A DNA stretch of 64,000 bases from Psychrobacter sp. (GTDB lineage Bacteria; Pseudomonadota; Gammaproteobacteria; Pseudomonadales; Moraxellaceae), in the NCBI RefSeq assembly GCF_030454045.1, contig NZ_JAKDJE010000005.1, forward strand, positions 9,319-73,318, in the 5' to 3' direction. The position numbers were made by a program, and so were the translations under genes. Numbering within the stretch: the stretch's first letter is position 1; each line of letters starts with the position of its first letter. Below, one piece after another: positions 38,605-47,024 of this stretch. Under the pieces are notes generated by a model. It saw only the letters and a program-made list of their open reading frames with translations. It was not told the DNA's origin and ran no database searches.

Positions 38605-39706
38605 TTGGGTTTACCACCCTTCTCAAACCATACTAAAATTTCTGGAAGGAAGTAATGTTGACCCATCTTGTCTGAGTGGCAGTTTTCTTAAGAAGCTAAA
38701 CAATCAACAGATAGATATCGATTCCGATACAGCTATTTACCTAGCTCGACTTATAGGTGGGAGTGAAGATTTTTGGTTAAATATACAAAACAACTATGAG
38801 AAGAGTATTAGAAGATTTCAAGAGAGCAATATCGATAGCAATTTTGAAGATTACTATACACTTGTTCAAGAGATGAAAAAAAGATCGTGGTTACCAAGTT
38901 CAGATTATAAATACCTTGATCAATTGAACTTAAAAAGTTTTTTTGGTATTTCAGACTTGAGTCCATTAAACGAAGAAAGTATATACAAGAATTTCTTAGG
39001 ATCAAGGTATAAAAAAATTGGAAGCTATGAATTTTCAACATTGAACATTGCAGCATTTATGCGTATGGCAGAGTTAGAGTTTAAGAAGCAACATATCCTA
39101 AACGATTTCAATAAGTCTCTTTTTATAGAAAAATTACAAGAAATTAAAACCTTATCTAGAAAAAGAGGGTTAAGGAATTTTAAGAAAGATTTACTAGAAA
39201 TTTGTATTGAATGCGGTGTAGCCGTAGTGTTCTTAAGCACTTTGGATAAATGCCCTATAAGGGGCGTATCAAAGTTCATAGAGGGCAAAGGAATGATTGT
39301 TATTACTAACAAATACAATCAAGACCACCTCTTTTGGCAGACTTTTTTTCATGAGGCTGCACATCTAATTTTACACCAAGATGAAATGACACATTACGAT
39401 TTTGGTGAACCTAAAGATAATGAACAGCATGATGAGTGCGAAAAGGAAGCTGATGAATTTATGGTTTCACAGTTAATCTACCCTTTCACCTTAAAAGAGA
39501 TTGAACAAAAAGTTGATTTTAAATTAGTACGTAGAGACAAACGTTCTAGCTTTGCAAATTTGTGTAGGGTCGCTAACGAAGTTAATCTGTCACCAAGCCT
39601 ACTTATAGGAGTATTGAAATCTTCTCAAAAAATAGATTACAGGTATTTTAATGATAGACATAGGCCTATATTCGATAACTCCTCTATACCAGAGGTACTT
39701 AGCTAA
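38582..39706 (+). CDS. HigA-type antitoxin fused to an ImmA/IrrE metallopeptidase
   Basis: The N-terminal 80 residues are an XRE/HigA helix-turn-helix (HPSQTILKFLEGSNVD; AIYLARLIGGSEDFWLNIQN). The C-terminal half has the ImmA/IrrE zinc motif HEAAH within FFHEAAHLILHQ, with a downstream ECEKEADEF segment supplying the third ligand. At 374 residues this is the long HigA-ImmA form. It would bind the neighbouring toxin and repress the operon; peptidase function is inferred from the motif. Confidence 0.82.
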   Translation: MIHDFQPNWVYHPSQTILKFLEGSNVDPSCLSGSFLKKLNNQQIDIDSDTAIYLARLIGGSEDFWLNIQNNYEKSIRRFQESNIDSNFEDYYTLVQEMKKRSWLPSSDYKYLDQLNLKSFFGISDLSPLNEESIYKNFLGSRYKKIGSYEFSTLNIAAFMRMAELEFKKQHILNDFNKSLFIEKLQEIKTLSRKRGLRNFKKDLLEICIECGVAVVFLSTLDKCPIRGVSKFIEGKGMIVITNKYNQDHLFWQTFFHEAAHLILHQDEMTHYDFGEPKDNEQHDECEKEADEFMVSQLIYPFTLKEIEQKVDFKLVRRDKRSSFANLCRVANEVNLSPSLLIGVLKSSQKIDYRYFNDRHRPIFDNSSIPEVLS

Positions 39707-39737
39707 ACCTTGGCATATTATGTAAATAACAGGTGAT

Positions 39738-39767
39738 AAAGGGTAGGGTTTAAATTGACTACCCTTT
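39738..39767. terminator. Bidirectional hairpin between antitoxin and aGPT-Pplase-like genes
   Basis: AAAGGGTAG and CTACCCTTT around a 12-base loop. It overlaps the stop codon of the leftward gene. Confidence 0.6.
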
Positions 39768-40643
39768 ATAAGTATAAAATACATTAGGTGATTTTTGCCA
39801 GTTGCATAATGCGTCTTCCATCTCTTGATAGCCAATTTCGAGGTGATCTGCTAGACCCATAGCGTAGCTATCTAATTGCTTATCTGAGAAACTACCAAAG
39901 ATAAGTTTAGCCCCGTCTTTAGGACCAGTTGACCCAACGATATGGCAGCTATCAGCTTCAACGTTAACCAAATCAGTCTTAGATAGCATAGACAAATAGT
40001 CAAATGTCGATAATCGCCCAAAGCTATGTATATTGCGTCGAATTACTGGGAAAAGAATTCTAAAATGTTCTTTAGGATCTTCTAAACTGTTATTTATGAA
40101 CAGGTTATAATGACCACCATTAACTTTAACAAAGTTTATGTAATCTTCAAGCACTCTAGGTATATCTCTTAAAGTCTTAAACTTCGCATGATTACCAAAT
40201 TTTGGTTTGTTTTGTGAGTTGATAAGATTATCTGCTAACCTAGGAAGTATTTGAGTATTATTACTAGCAACTTCCCACGTCAATTTTTCATCTACACCTG
40301 AGTATAGTTGCCTCAAGAAATTCCAATTTGATTGGTAATTCTCTGCTGTATAGACTAACAAAAAAGTCAACCAACATGCTTCATCATAATTTCTGTCTTT
40401 TAGGTATAAAATTGCTCTTACTGGGTCAAAAATGGTGTCTTGAGGGTCTAACCTTCGGGTATCAATATCTCTGTTTGAAACAGCATTGAAGTATTTAACC
40501 CGCTTCATGCTTTCGATAATTTGCATAGCTAAAACCTCATATGAAATTCTAGAAAGCCCGCAAGAAAGCCCTTCGTTTGTAAGGTATTCGGTAATGTCAT
40601 TAGCTAATATGACTGAATAATCGATTCTTTCTTGATATTTCAT
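39759..40643 (-). CDS. Alpha-glutamyl/putrescinyl thymine pyrophosphorylase-like protein (clade 3 type)
   Basis: This protein resembles the aGPT-Pplase clade 3 family, members of the helix-hairpin-helix DNA-glycosylase fold linked by comparative genomics to hypermodified bases. Visible marks are FDPVRAILYLKDRNYDEACW, FGNHAKFKTL, and SFGRLSTFDYLSMLSK followed by GSTGPKDGAKLIFG. I chose ATG 40643 (MKYQERIDYS), which has AGGG upstream and clears the preceding gene; an ATG at 40679 would overlap it. It is last in an operon with a thymidylate-synthase homologue and DUF4031. The biochemical role in this host is unknown. Confidence 0.65.
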   Translation of the reverse strand: MKYQERIDYSVILANDITEYLTNEGLSCGLSRISYEVLAMQIIESMKRVKYFNAVSNRDIDTRRLDPQDTIFDPVRAILYLKDRNYDEACWLTFLLVYTAENYQSNWNFLRQLYSGVDEKLTWEVASNNTQILPRLADNLINSQNKPKFGNHAKFKTLRDIPRVLEDYINFVKVNGGHYNLFINNSLEDPKEHFRILFPVIRRNIHSFGRLSTFDYLSMLSKTDLVNVEADSCHIVGSTGPKDGAKLIFGSFSDKQLDSYAMGLADHLEIGYQEMEDALCNWQKSPNVFYTYKG

Positions 40644-40650
40644 AAACGCC

Positions 40651-41649
40651 CTACTTAAAATTTTTTCTGTTAATTTCATTAATTTTTTTATCTAGAAAAT
40701 AGAGTATAGGGTCACTTCTACATAAATCTCTAAGCTCTTTTAATTCGCTTTGTCTACCTTGCTTAGCGTATGAATAAGACAATAGAATTATAGCTATCTC
40801 TTGCCAAAATATATCTTTAATGCTGTGGATATCAAAGTCGTCCTGTAAAGACTTTGTTCTCAGCTTTTCTTCTAATTCTTTAATGGTATTAAAATCATTC
40901 TCTAAATAAGAAGGGTTTATGGGTTCCATCGTAGCTTTGTTTTGCCATCCTTCAATATGTAAAAAATTATCAACTGTAGTTTTATCCTCATGATAGATAT
41001 GTAGACTGCCAACGAAGTGTGTATAGATGCCTAATTCTAACGCTTCATTATCCTTCGCTAACTCTGCCCACATGAGTTCTTGGATAAGGGTAAAACTAAA
41101 TAAGTCATGTATTAGGCCCTTAGTAGCATCATTAGATCTCATTATTGTAGTCAAGTGGAGAGCATTATCTCTGACGAAGAACTGTAATGAACAGGTACAA
41201 GGAATGTCTCTAGAGTCGTCCCTAAAAAGATCTTCTTTATCATATATCGATATTACAGCTCTTCGTGTTTCAGGCTTTCGTTTGAGAAGATCTTTAATCG
41301 CTTTAAATTGATTCTTTATACCAAACATTCTAGAACCATACGCACCCAAAACAGGGGCGTTTTCACCTTGTTTATAGTCGATAAAATCTCGGTAGTTTGA
41401 TATGTAATACTCTATGAACTCAATACTATCACTTCCGTTCACGTACCAAAAAAACTCGCCTATACAGCTGATCAGTTTGCTTCTAGATTCTGAGATACTT
41501 AGTCTTGCTCTGGGGTTAGTTAAAATAAGTTGAACATTTCTAATTTCATTGTTTCCCCCTTTTGAAGACTCTACCTCATCTCCGCAATTTACGATTTGAG
41601 AGAAAGTTGAGTTCAATAGATCATCCAACGAATCTTCTTTAATAATCAT
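40651..41649 (-). CDS. Thymidylate-synthase family enzyme, probable deoxynucleotide hydroxymethylase
   Basis: A ThyA-fold protein of 332 residues, longer than the usual 264. The folate/dUMP-site marks are clear: GAYGSR (103-107), SRR-like ETRR, the nucleophile Cys151 in DIPCTCSLQF, RSND (171-174) and GSLHIYHED. At the position of E. coli ThyA Asn177 it has Asp182 (GLIHDLF against GLPFN). Asp here is the hallmark of dCMP hydroxymethylases such as T4 gp42. I infer a dCMP rather than dUMP substrate. It lies between DUF4031 and an aGPT-Pplase-like gene in a compact operon. Confidence 0.78.
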   Translation of the reverse strand: MIIKEDSLDDLLNSTFSQIVNCGDEVESSKGGNNEIRNVQLILTNPRARLSISESRSKLISCIGEFFWYVNGSDSIEFIEYYISNYRDFIDYKQGENAPVLGAYGSRMFGIKNQFKAIKDLLKRKPETRRAVISIYDKEDLFRDDSRDIPCTCSLQFFVRDNALHLTTIMRSNDATKGLIHDLFSFTLIQELMWAELAKDNEALELGIYTHFVGSLHIYHEDKTTVDNFLHIEGWQNKATMEPINPSYLENDFNTIKELEEKLRTKSLQDDFDIHSIKDIFWQEIAIILLSYSYAKQGRQSELKELRDLCRSDPILYFLDKKINEINRKNFK

Positions 41650-41662
41650 CTTAACACCTTAC

Positions 41663-41968
41663 TTAAAATAAGCTCATTTGATTCGTATTCAGGGTTAAAG
41701 AGCGATTGTATTCAAGCTCAGCTTTTAACTTTTTTGCACATTCAATTATTTTTTTTCTATTTGATGGTAAAGCTCCTCTACTGATAGCTATTTCTCTGGT
41801 TCTGACAGTAATATCATAATGAGGATAACTGGCATTTTTATGAAACCATCGTTTGTCTACATTAATAAGCAAAGCAAAGTCATGCAGCTCATCAAGACTG
41901 TCGGCCAGCAAGTGACACCACTTATCTTGCCTAAAACTTATATTTGCAAAATCTACGTAGACAGCCAT
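41663..41968 (-). CDS. DUF4031 protein
   Basis: A 101-residue protein matching the DUF4031 pattern: MAVYVDFANISFRQDKWCHL, DSLDELHDFA, and SYPHYDITVRTREIAISRGA. The family is uncharacterised; its conserved Asp, His and Cys suggest a catalytic or nucleotide-binding role. It is first in the operon, 13 bases before the thymidylate-synthase homologue, which makes it a likely functional partner. Confidence 0.8.
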   Translation of the reverse strand: MAVYVDFANISFRQDKWCHLLADSLDELHDFALLINVDKRWFHKNASYPHYDITVRTREIAISRGALPSNRKKIIECAKKLKAELEYNRSLTLNTNQMSLF

Positions 41969-42156
41969 GAGTTTGCTCCTGTCAAATAAGGTTAGAATAT
42001 ACTTTAAAAAATAACTAGACTATAGTACTTTAATTATTATGTCACTAAAATAGGAAAAGGTACTGAAATTAAGTTTTTCTGTGGTAATGGGTTGACCCAT
42101 GCTGCATGTGGGATTTCATAAACTATAAAAGTACTCTAACAACTTATAAGATTAGA

Positions 42157-42456
42157 ATGAACAATTATATAGCTGTTTTCCTAGTATTCCCCATGCTGGC
42201 AATCCCACTTGTGGCTTTCTGGCTGTGTTTGAAACCTAAATGGTTACAGTCTACTAACTTTCTGCCAAGTAATAGAATATTATTTGCTTTAGTTGCGACT
42301 ATATCTTGGATTATATCTATCCTGATAATCATCATAGCGTATGACTGGGAGCATCAAACAACTGTGTCAGAGCAACTGGTAGCTGGTCTAGGCTGTCTCA
42401 TATTTAGCTTTGGGTTCATACTAATGTTCAAAGAAAAGCTAATTACGGAAAAGTAA
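42157..42456 (+). CDS. Small membrane protein, unknown
   Basis: About 99 residues (MNNYIAVFLVFPML) with three predicted transmembrane segments and a basic C-terminus. An in-frame ATG at 42106 would add 17 residues. No family recognised. It is followed after three bases by another membrane gene, so it begins a three-gene set. Confidence 0.6.
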   Translation: MNNYIAVFLVFPMLAIPLVAFWLCLKPKWLQSTNFLPSNRILFALVATISWIISILIIIIAYDWEHQTTVSEQLVAGLGCLIFSFGFILMFKEKLITEK

Positions 42457-42459
42457 GCT

Positions 42460-42702
42460 ATGCGTAAAATCGACGAAAAATTCTTAAAATTATCAATAAT
42501 ATTTACTTTTTTTGCCTTAATCGGATACTTTGCGTTGAGCTTTATTGCTGAAAACCATATTTCTAATACAACTGGTAGTGTTGGTATTAATCAAGCGCCT
42601 TTAGTTGTTATTGATACATTACAAGGAGACTGGTTGTTTGGCTACCTACTTCTATTAGGGGTATTAGTTTTGCATTGGACAATTAAGCGAGTAACGAGCT
42701 GA
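42460..42702 (+). CDS. Small two-span membrane protein, unknown
   Basis: 80 residues with two hydrophobic segments (LSIIFTFFALIGYFALSFIA and WLFGYLLLLGVLVLHWTI) and a short extracytoplasmic loop. Its stop overlaps the start of the next gene. No family recognised. Confidence 0.6.
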   Translation: MRKIDEKFLKLSIIFTFFALIGYFALSFIAENHISNTTGSVGINQAPLVVIDTLQGDWLFGYLLLLGVLVLHWTIKRVTS

Positions 42703-43253
42703 TGAGTAAGCGAGAGTTGAAGGCTCTTCAAAGGAGGTTCAATAACAAACTAGATAAAGAGGGAATCACGGTAGATTTTTATAATCGTCATGAAGCTTTG
42801 AAACCTACACTAGACGAAATAGGCCGAGCGCTTGCAAAGAAGCACAATACTGCTAATGAAAAAGATTATGAATGGATGAAGTGGCTTATTGTTATCGCTT
42901 CTGGAGTATTCTCAGTCATAGTGTCTCAAATTACTAGAATGTCCCCAGCACTTGACAGTTCCCTGCTGTTCATACAGAGTAATCAGTTATTTCTATTTAA
43001 AGGAGCCATTATCGCTAATGCCTTGGGTATTATCTTTGGAGCTGTTTATTTGTATGCCGATATAAGAAGTGAAAGAGATTTAGCTGATAAACTAAGTATT
43101 CAACGTTTATACTTACTTTTAGAAGGAGCTAATAGGTACGAGTCCATTATTCCTTCTAGCAACTTTCGCATATTCTCATATTGTAAAAGAGCTAGTCTAC
43201 TTTGCTTTTTAGCATCTATTGGAGCTTGGATTGTATTTATTTGGCTAATGTAA
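42702..43253 (+). CDS. Three-span membrane protein with a cytoplasmic N-terminal domain, unknown
   Basis: 183 residues: a charged helical N-terminus of about 60 residues, then hydrophobic segments at about 62-80, 98-120 and 162-182. No family recognised. It overlaps its upstream neighbour by one base and is followed 20 bases later by the broken ABC-F gene. The three-gene arrangement suggests a membrane complex; function cannot be read. Confidence 0.62.
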   Translation: MSKRELKALQRRFNNKLDKEGITVDFYNRHEALKPTLDEIGRALAKKHNTANEKDYEWMKWLIVIASGVFSVIVSQITRMSPALDSSLLFIQSNQLFLFKGAIIANALGIIFGAVYLYADIRSERDLADKLSIQRLYLLLEGANRYESIIPSSNFRIFSYCKRASLLCFLASIGAWIVFIWLM

Positions 43254-43273
43254 TACGTTTTAAAAGAGGGTTT

Positions 43274-44868
43274 ATGCAAAACCTAATAGAAGCAAGACAG
43301 TTAAGTTTAGTTTTTCCTGAATCATCATTGCCTTTATTTTCAGAAATTGATATTTTTTTGACTAATGAGTTACATGCGTTAATTGGCAGAAACGGAGTAG
43401 GAAAATCCTGTTTAGCAGCAATACTAGCAGATAGGTTGCAGCCTAGTATAGGTTGCAGCCTAGTGAAGGTGTTGTACAACGCTTTTGCAAAATAGGCTAC
43501 TTGGCTCAGGGAGAAACTGAAATAGTAGGAACCGCAGGTGATGTTTTAGGTGTTAGTGAGATACAACGAGTAAGCTCACGTATTCTCAATGGTGAAGGTA
43601 CACCGGAAGATTTTAGTTTTATGGACGGTAAGTGGAATTGGGAAGCTGAAACAGACGCCTTATTGGCAGAAGGTGAGCTATCACTAGATGTTCTTAAGCG
43701 TCCATTTAAGTCACTTAGCGGTGGTGAGCAGACACGTTTAAAACTGTTAGCATTAAAAAGGCAAGGATGTAAGTTTTTAATACTTGATGAGCCTAGCAAC
43801 CATTTAGATCAGGATGGTCGCGTGTGGTTAGCTCAATGGCTAGAGAGTTTTAATGGCGGTGTTTTATTAGTGTCACATGATCCCATTTTATTAGAACAAG
43901 TACAGATCGTTTATGAATTAACGAGTATGGGGATTTCAATAAGTCGTGGTGGTTGGCATGATTGGCTAGAGAGTCAAGAACAGCTACTTTTAGGTGCGCA
44001 AAGAAGTGCTGATCAGGCAAAAAAAGAACTACAGCAAGCCAAGCGAGAACAGCAGGTTGCTCAAGAGAAGACCGAACAGCGCCAAAGTCGCGGTAAAAAT
44101 AAACGTAAAGATAGCAATCAAAGTAAAATTATTCTAGATCGTGAGTTAGGGCGCTCAGAGGCTACTCAATCACGTAAAGCGAAGCTACACGATGATCGAA
44201 TACAAAATGCTAGCGGACAAGCAGCTAGTGCTAAGGCACAATTAGAGATTATAGAACCGCTTGCCATCGTAACGGCTACTCCCGAAGTTACCAGTAATCC
44301 ACTGCTGCATCTATCTGATGTTGTCTTACCTTTTGGCATGGCAACTACATTGAGTTTGATCGTGAATAAGGGCGAACGCATTGCCATTACTGGTAAGAAT
44401 GGTAGTGGCAAATCCACTTTACTAAAAGTAATATCAGGTCAGCTTGAAGCGTTGCGAGGTGAAATAGCAGTTACTCAGTCCTATCGCCTTATGGATCAGC
44501 ATTTTTCTTTTCTCGATAAAGATCTGTCCGCATTAGATAATTTTCGTCAGCAGGCGTCTGGTTGGACAGAAGATTTATATCGAACTCGATTGGCGCAACT
44601 GAGAATTAAGGGAGATGCTGCAATCAAGCCAGTCAATACATTAAGCGGTGGCGAACAATTAAAAGTAGCCCTTGCATGCTTGTTTTGTGGTCCTACTGCT
44701 CCAGCCTTACTGCTACTAGATGAACCTGACAACCATTTAGATATAGAATCAAAAAACTTGCTCCAGCAAGCATTACACGACTATACAGGTGCAATTATCT
44801 TGGTATCTCATGATCAGAGTTTTATAGAAGCTATAGGTGATATGGATAATCTAACATTAAAAAAATAG
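43274..44868 (+). pseudogene. ABC-F family ATPase disrupted by a 17-bp tandem duplication
   Basis: ABC-F proteins are soluble twin-ATPase factors acting on ribosomes; some give antibiotic resistance. Both cassettes are recognisable: Walker A GRNGVGKS and GKNGSGKST, signatures LSGGEQTRLK and LSGGEQLKV, Walker B LILDEPSNHLD and LLLLDEPDNHLD, with a charged linker. The reading frame changes within 43431-43464, where ATAGGTTGCAGCCTAGT occurs twice in a row. Removing one copy restores one continuous 525-residue frame through DRLQPSEGVVQRFCK. The gene as read yields only a short first fragment, and an alternative start at 43453 could give a cassette lacking the first Walker A. Confidence 0.9.
43431..43464 (+). 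repeat. 17-bp perfect tandem duplication in the ABC-F gene
   Basis: ATAGGTTGCAGCCTAGT at 43431-43447 and again at 43448-43464. The added 17 bp shift the frame by two. Confidence 0.95.
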
Positions 44869-45033
44869 TTTTGAGATATAAATATTAATAGGGGAAAGTG
44901 TATGCTTAGTATATTAAGCCATTGATTGATATATATTTAATGCCGTATATATAGATTATAAAACAGATAAATGAAGCAAATCAGGTTTTGTTTGTATTTT
45001 GAGTATTTGAGCTTTTAAACCAAAGAGAATTAT

Positions 45034-46401
45034 ATGACAGCAGTTGTAGCGATCTTAAATAAGACAGGTATGGCATTAGCCGCAGATAGTGCTGCGACAA
45101 TTACTAATGGTGATAAATCAACTAGCAAGGTTTTTAATACAGCTAACAAAGTCTTCACTTTATCAAAACACCATCCAGTTGCGATCATGATCTTTAACAA
45201 TGCAGAGTTTCTTTATACACCTTGGGAGCTAATCATCAAGTTGTATAGAAAAAGTTTAAAGAAAAGATCATTCAGAACTGTTAAAGAGTACAGCGATGAT
45301 TTCAGGAAATTTCTTATAAAAAATGAATTATTGAACTTTAGAAAAAAAGAAAAAGCTTTTCTTACAACGAAGTTACAGATCATAGTCAATAAAATTATAA
45401 ATGATGTAGGAAACCAACTATTAGATCAGGGTGATTATGACACTTTGTTAGTATTACAAGATTTAGATTCGTATGAAGATATACCATCTGAGAAAATCGA
45501 CAGCGTGAAAAAAGTAGCAGCTATACTAGACAGTATAGTTGATCAAGATATCTTAATTTTCAATGCCTTAGATAAGATAGAAGGTCTAGATGAGGTAGAT
45601 CTAAAAAGTTTTAAGCAGAGTAATGAGGATTTTATCTATGAAGTTATTGATGATGTACTTATAAATAGTACTCCATTACTACTACATTCAGATAATATTG
45701 AAGGATTAAGAGCAAAAATTGCTGATTTGTTCATTAGTATTTTATCATCTAATTGCTTTTTGTTAGGCTTTACAGGATTAGTTTTTGTAGGCTACGGTAA
45801 TGAACAATTATATCCAGCTCTATATTCTATCCAGACGGATGGAGTGGTCAGTGGGAACCTTCGTTACAGTGTTACTGGTGATATCTCAATTAGTGATGAA
45901 CATCACTGCGACCTTGTTCCGTTTGCACAGACTGATGTAATGAATACTTTTATTCGAGGCATGAACCCTGAGGTGTATAATGTTGTCAATGATTCATTAT
46001 ATAAGTCACTATCGAGTACTTTAGATACTTATAACGATACAATTATTGCGAATACAGAGGGAGAAGTTGATGAGGGGCTTCTAGAAACTTTAAAGCAAGA
46101 GTTTAAAGAAAGTATTATGGTATCGATGCAAAATAATATAGAATCTGTTCTACATAACTCCCATATACAACCAACTTTACAAGCTTTAAGATTTCTATCT
46201 AAGGAAGATTTAGCGGAACTTGCAGAGAGTTTGATCTATCTAACATTTCTGAAAAGACGAACTACGTCCTCATTGGAAAGTGTTGGTGGTGCGATTGATG
46301 TAGCAATTATTAGTAAAGGCGATGGCTTTATTTGGAAAAAGCGAAAACATTATTTTGAAGATAAGCTCAATCAACATTTCTTTCAAAATTACTTTGATTA
46401 G
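45034..46401 (+). CDS. Proteasome/HslV-like Ntn-hydrolase, uncharacterised
   Basis: A 455-residue protein whose N-terminus follows the proteasome beta-subunit pattern. After loss of Met it would begin with Thr1 (TAVVAILNKTGMALAADSA), with Asp17 in AADS and a lysine in NKVFTL at position 38 close to the HslV/proteasome Lys33. The first 60 residues match the beta-strand layout; the rest is mostly helical and unlike HslV, and the protein is more than twice its size. I infer an amidase or protease activity by an N-terminal Thr nucleophile. A 78-residue gene follows. Confidence 0.6.
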   Translation: MTAVVAILNKTGMALAADSAATITNGDKSTSKVFNTANKVFTLSKHHPVAIMIFNNAEFLYTPWELIIKLYRKSLKKRSFRTVKEYSDDFRKFLIKNELLNFRKKEKAFLTTKLQIIVNKIINDVGNQLLDQGDYDTLLVLQDLDSYEDIPSEKIDSVKKVAAILDSIVDQDILIFNALDKIEGLDEVDLKSFKQSNEDFIYEVIDDVLINSTPLLLHSDNIEGLRAKIADLFISILSSNCFLLGFTGLVFVGYGNEQLYPALYSIQTDGVVSGNLRYSVTGDISISDEHHCDLVPFAQTDVMNTFIRGMNPEVYNVVNDSLYKSLSSTLDTYNDTIIANTEGEVDEGLLETLKQEFKESIMVSMQNNIESVLHNSHIQPTLQALRFLSKEDLAELAESLIYLTFLKRRTTSSLESVGGAIDVAIISKGDGFIWKKRKHYFEDKLNQHFFQNYFD

Positions 46402-46437
46402 TGAGTTGCTGCAATTATTCCAATAAGGAGATATACC

Positions 46438-46674
46438 ATGTTAAACAAAACTGAATTTCCATTTGCGTTTGATAGTAACACTTACAGCACGGTAAGAAAG
46501 AATAAAGATGTATTTCTTCTTGGAAAAGATAAATTAACTGAAGAAGAGATGTACAGTGATATTTATAAAAATCGTGAGCGTATTTCAGACCATATAGCTA
46601 GTAAAGCATCAGCTAGATTTAAACAAAGTTTAATAAATAAAGGGCTCCTCAGCGAAGAGAAAGTTGAGGCTTAA
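46438..46674 (+). CDS. Small partner protein of the Ntn-hydrolase-like gene
   Basis: 78 residues, charged and probably helical (MLNKTEFPFAFDSNTYSTV). No family recognised. It starts 36 bases after the Ntn-hydrolase-like gene with AAGGAG upstream and shares its terminator, so the two form an operon; a substrate or regulator role is possible. Confidence 0.6.
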   Translation: MLNKTEFPFAFDSNTYSTVRKNKDVFLLGKDKLTEEEMYSDIYKNRERISDHIASKASARFKQSLINKGLLSEEKVEA

Positions 46675-46703
46675 AAGTTTGCAAATAATCAGTGACAATG
46701 TAA

Positions 46704-46734
46704 AAACCAGAAACTAGAGTTTCTGGTTTTTTTT
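46704..46734 (+). terminator. Terminator after the Ntn-hydrolase operon
   Basis: AAACCAGAAAC, TAGA loop, GTTTCTGGTTT, then a T run. Confidence 0.85.
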
Positions 46735-46911
46735 AGCAAAAAGATAGTGGTAAGTAGGCTGATCAGAATCGTAGAGTGTTCAACGGGTTGACTGCAAATA
46801 TTTTAATTTGAACATAACGCTTCACAAGGGATACAGTCTTTATCACTATCAATGGCGGTATTACGTAAGCATCCGACCATCCCATCTTTTCCTCACTTAA
46901 AAAATGCGAGA

Positions 46912-46942
46912 TAGTGTCCACGATTAATAATCGTGGACACTA
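46912..46942. repeat. 14-bp inverted repeat at the IS3-type fragment's end
   Basis: TAGTGTCCACGATT, AAT, AATCGTGGACACTA. It directly precedes the ATG of a truncated transposase ORF and is probably the terminal inverted repeat of the element or a promoter hairpin. Confidence 0.6.
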
Positions 46943-46944
46943 AC

Positions 46945-47024
46945 ATGACAACACAACCACCTAACAAACCCAAACGTAGAACTTACAGTGCTGAGTTTAA
47001 AGAACTTTTAGTACAAGAAGCGAT
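46945..47024 (+). pseudogene. IS3/IS66-type transposase N-terminal fragment
   Basis: A truncated transposase start: MTTQPPNKPKRRTYSAEFKE and then LLVQEA, the helix-turn-helix start of an IS3 or IS66 OrfA. Homology stops near 47024, where an IS256-type sequence read in the opposite direction begins. The rest of the element is absent here. Confidence 0.75.

Noticed and set aside
40651..41649. Ordinary thymidylate synthase (thyA)
   Set aside because: The Asn177-equivalent is Asp, the protein is about 70 residues longer than ThyA and it sits in an island operon with base-modification-type genes.
43453..44868. ORF from 43453 as a normal ABC-F gene
   Set aside because: It lacks the first Walker A and its start lies within the duplicated 17-mer; it is the remainder of the broken gene.
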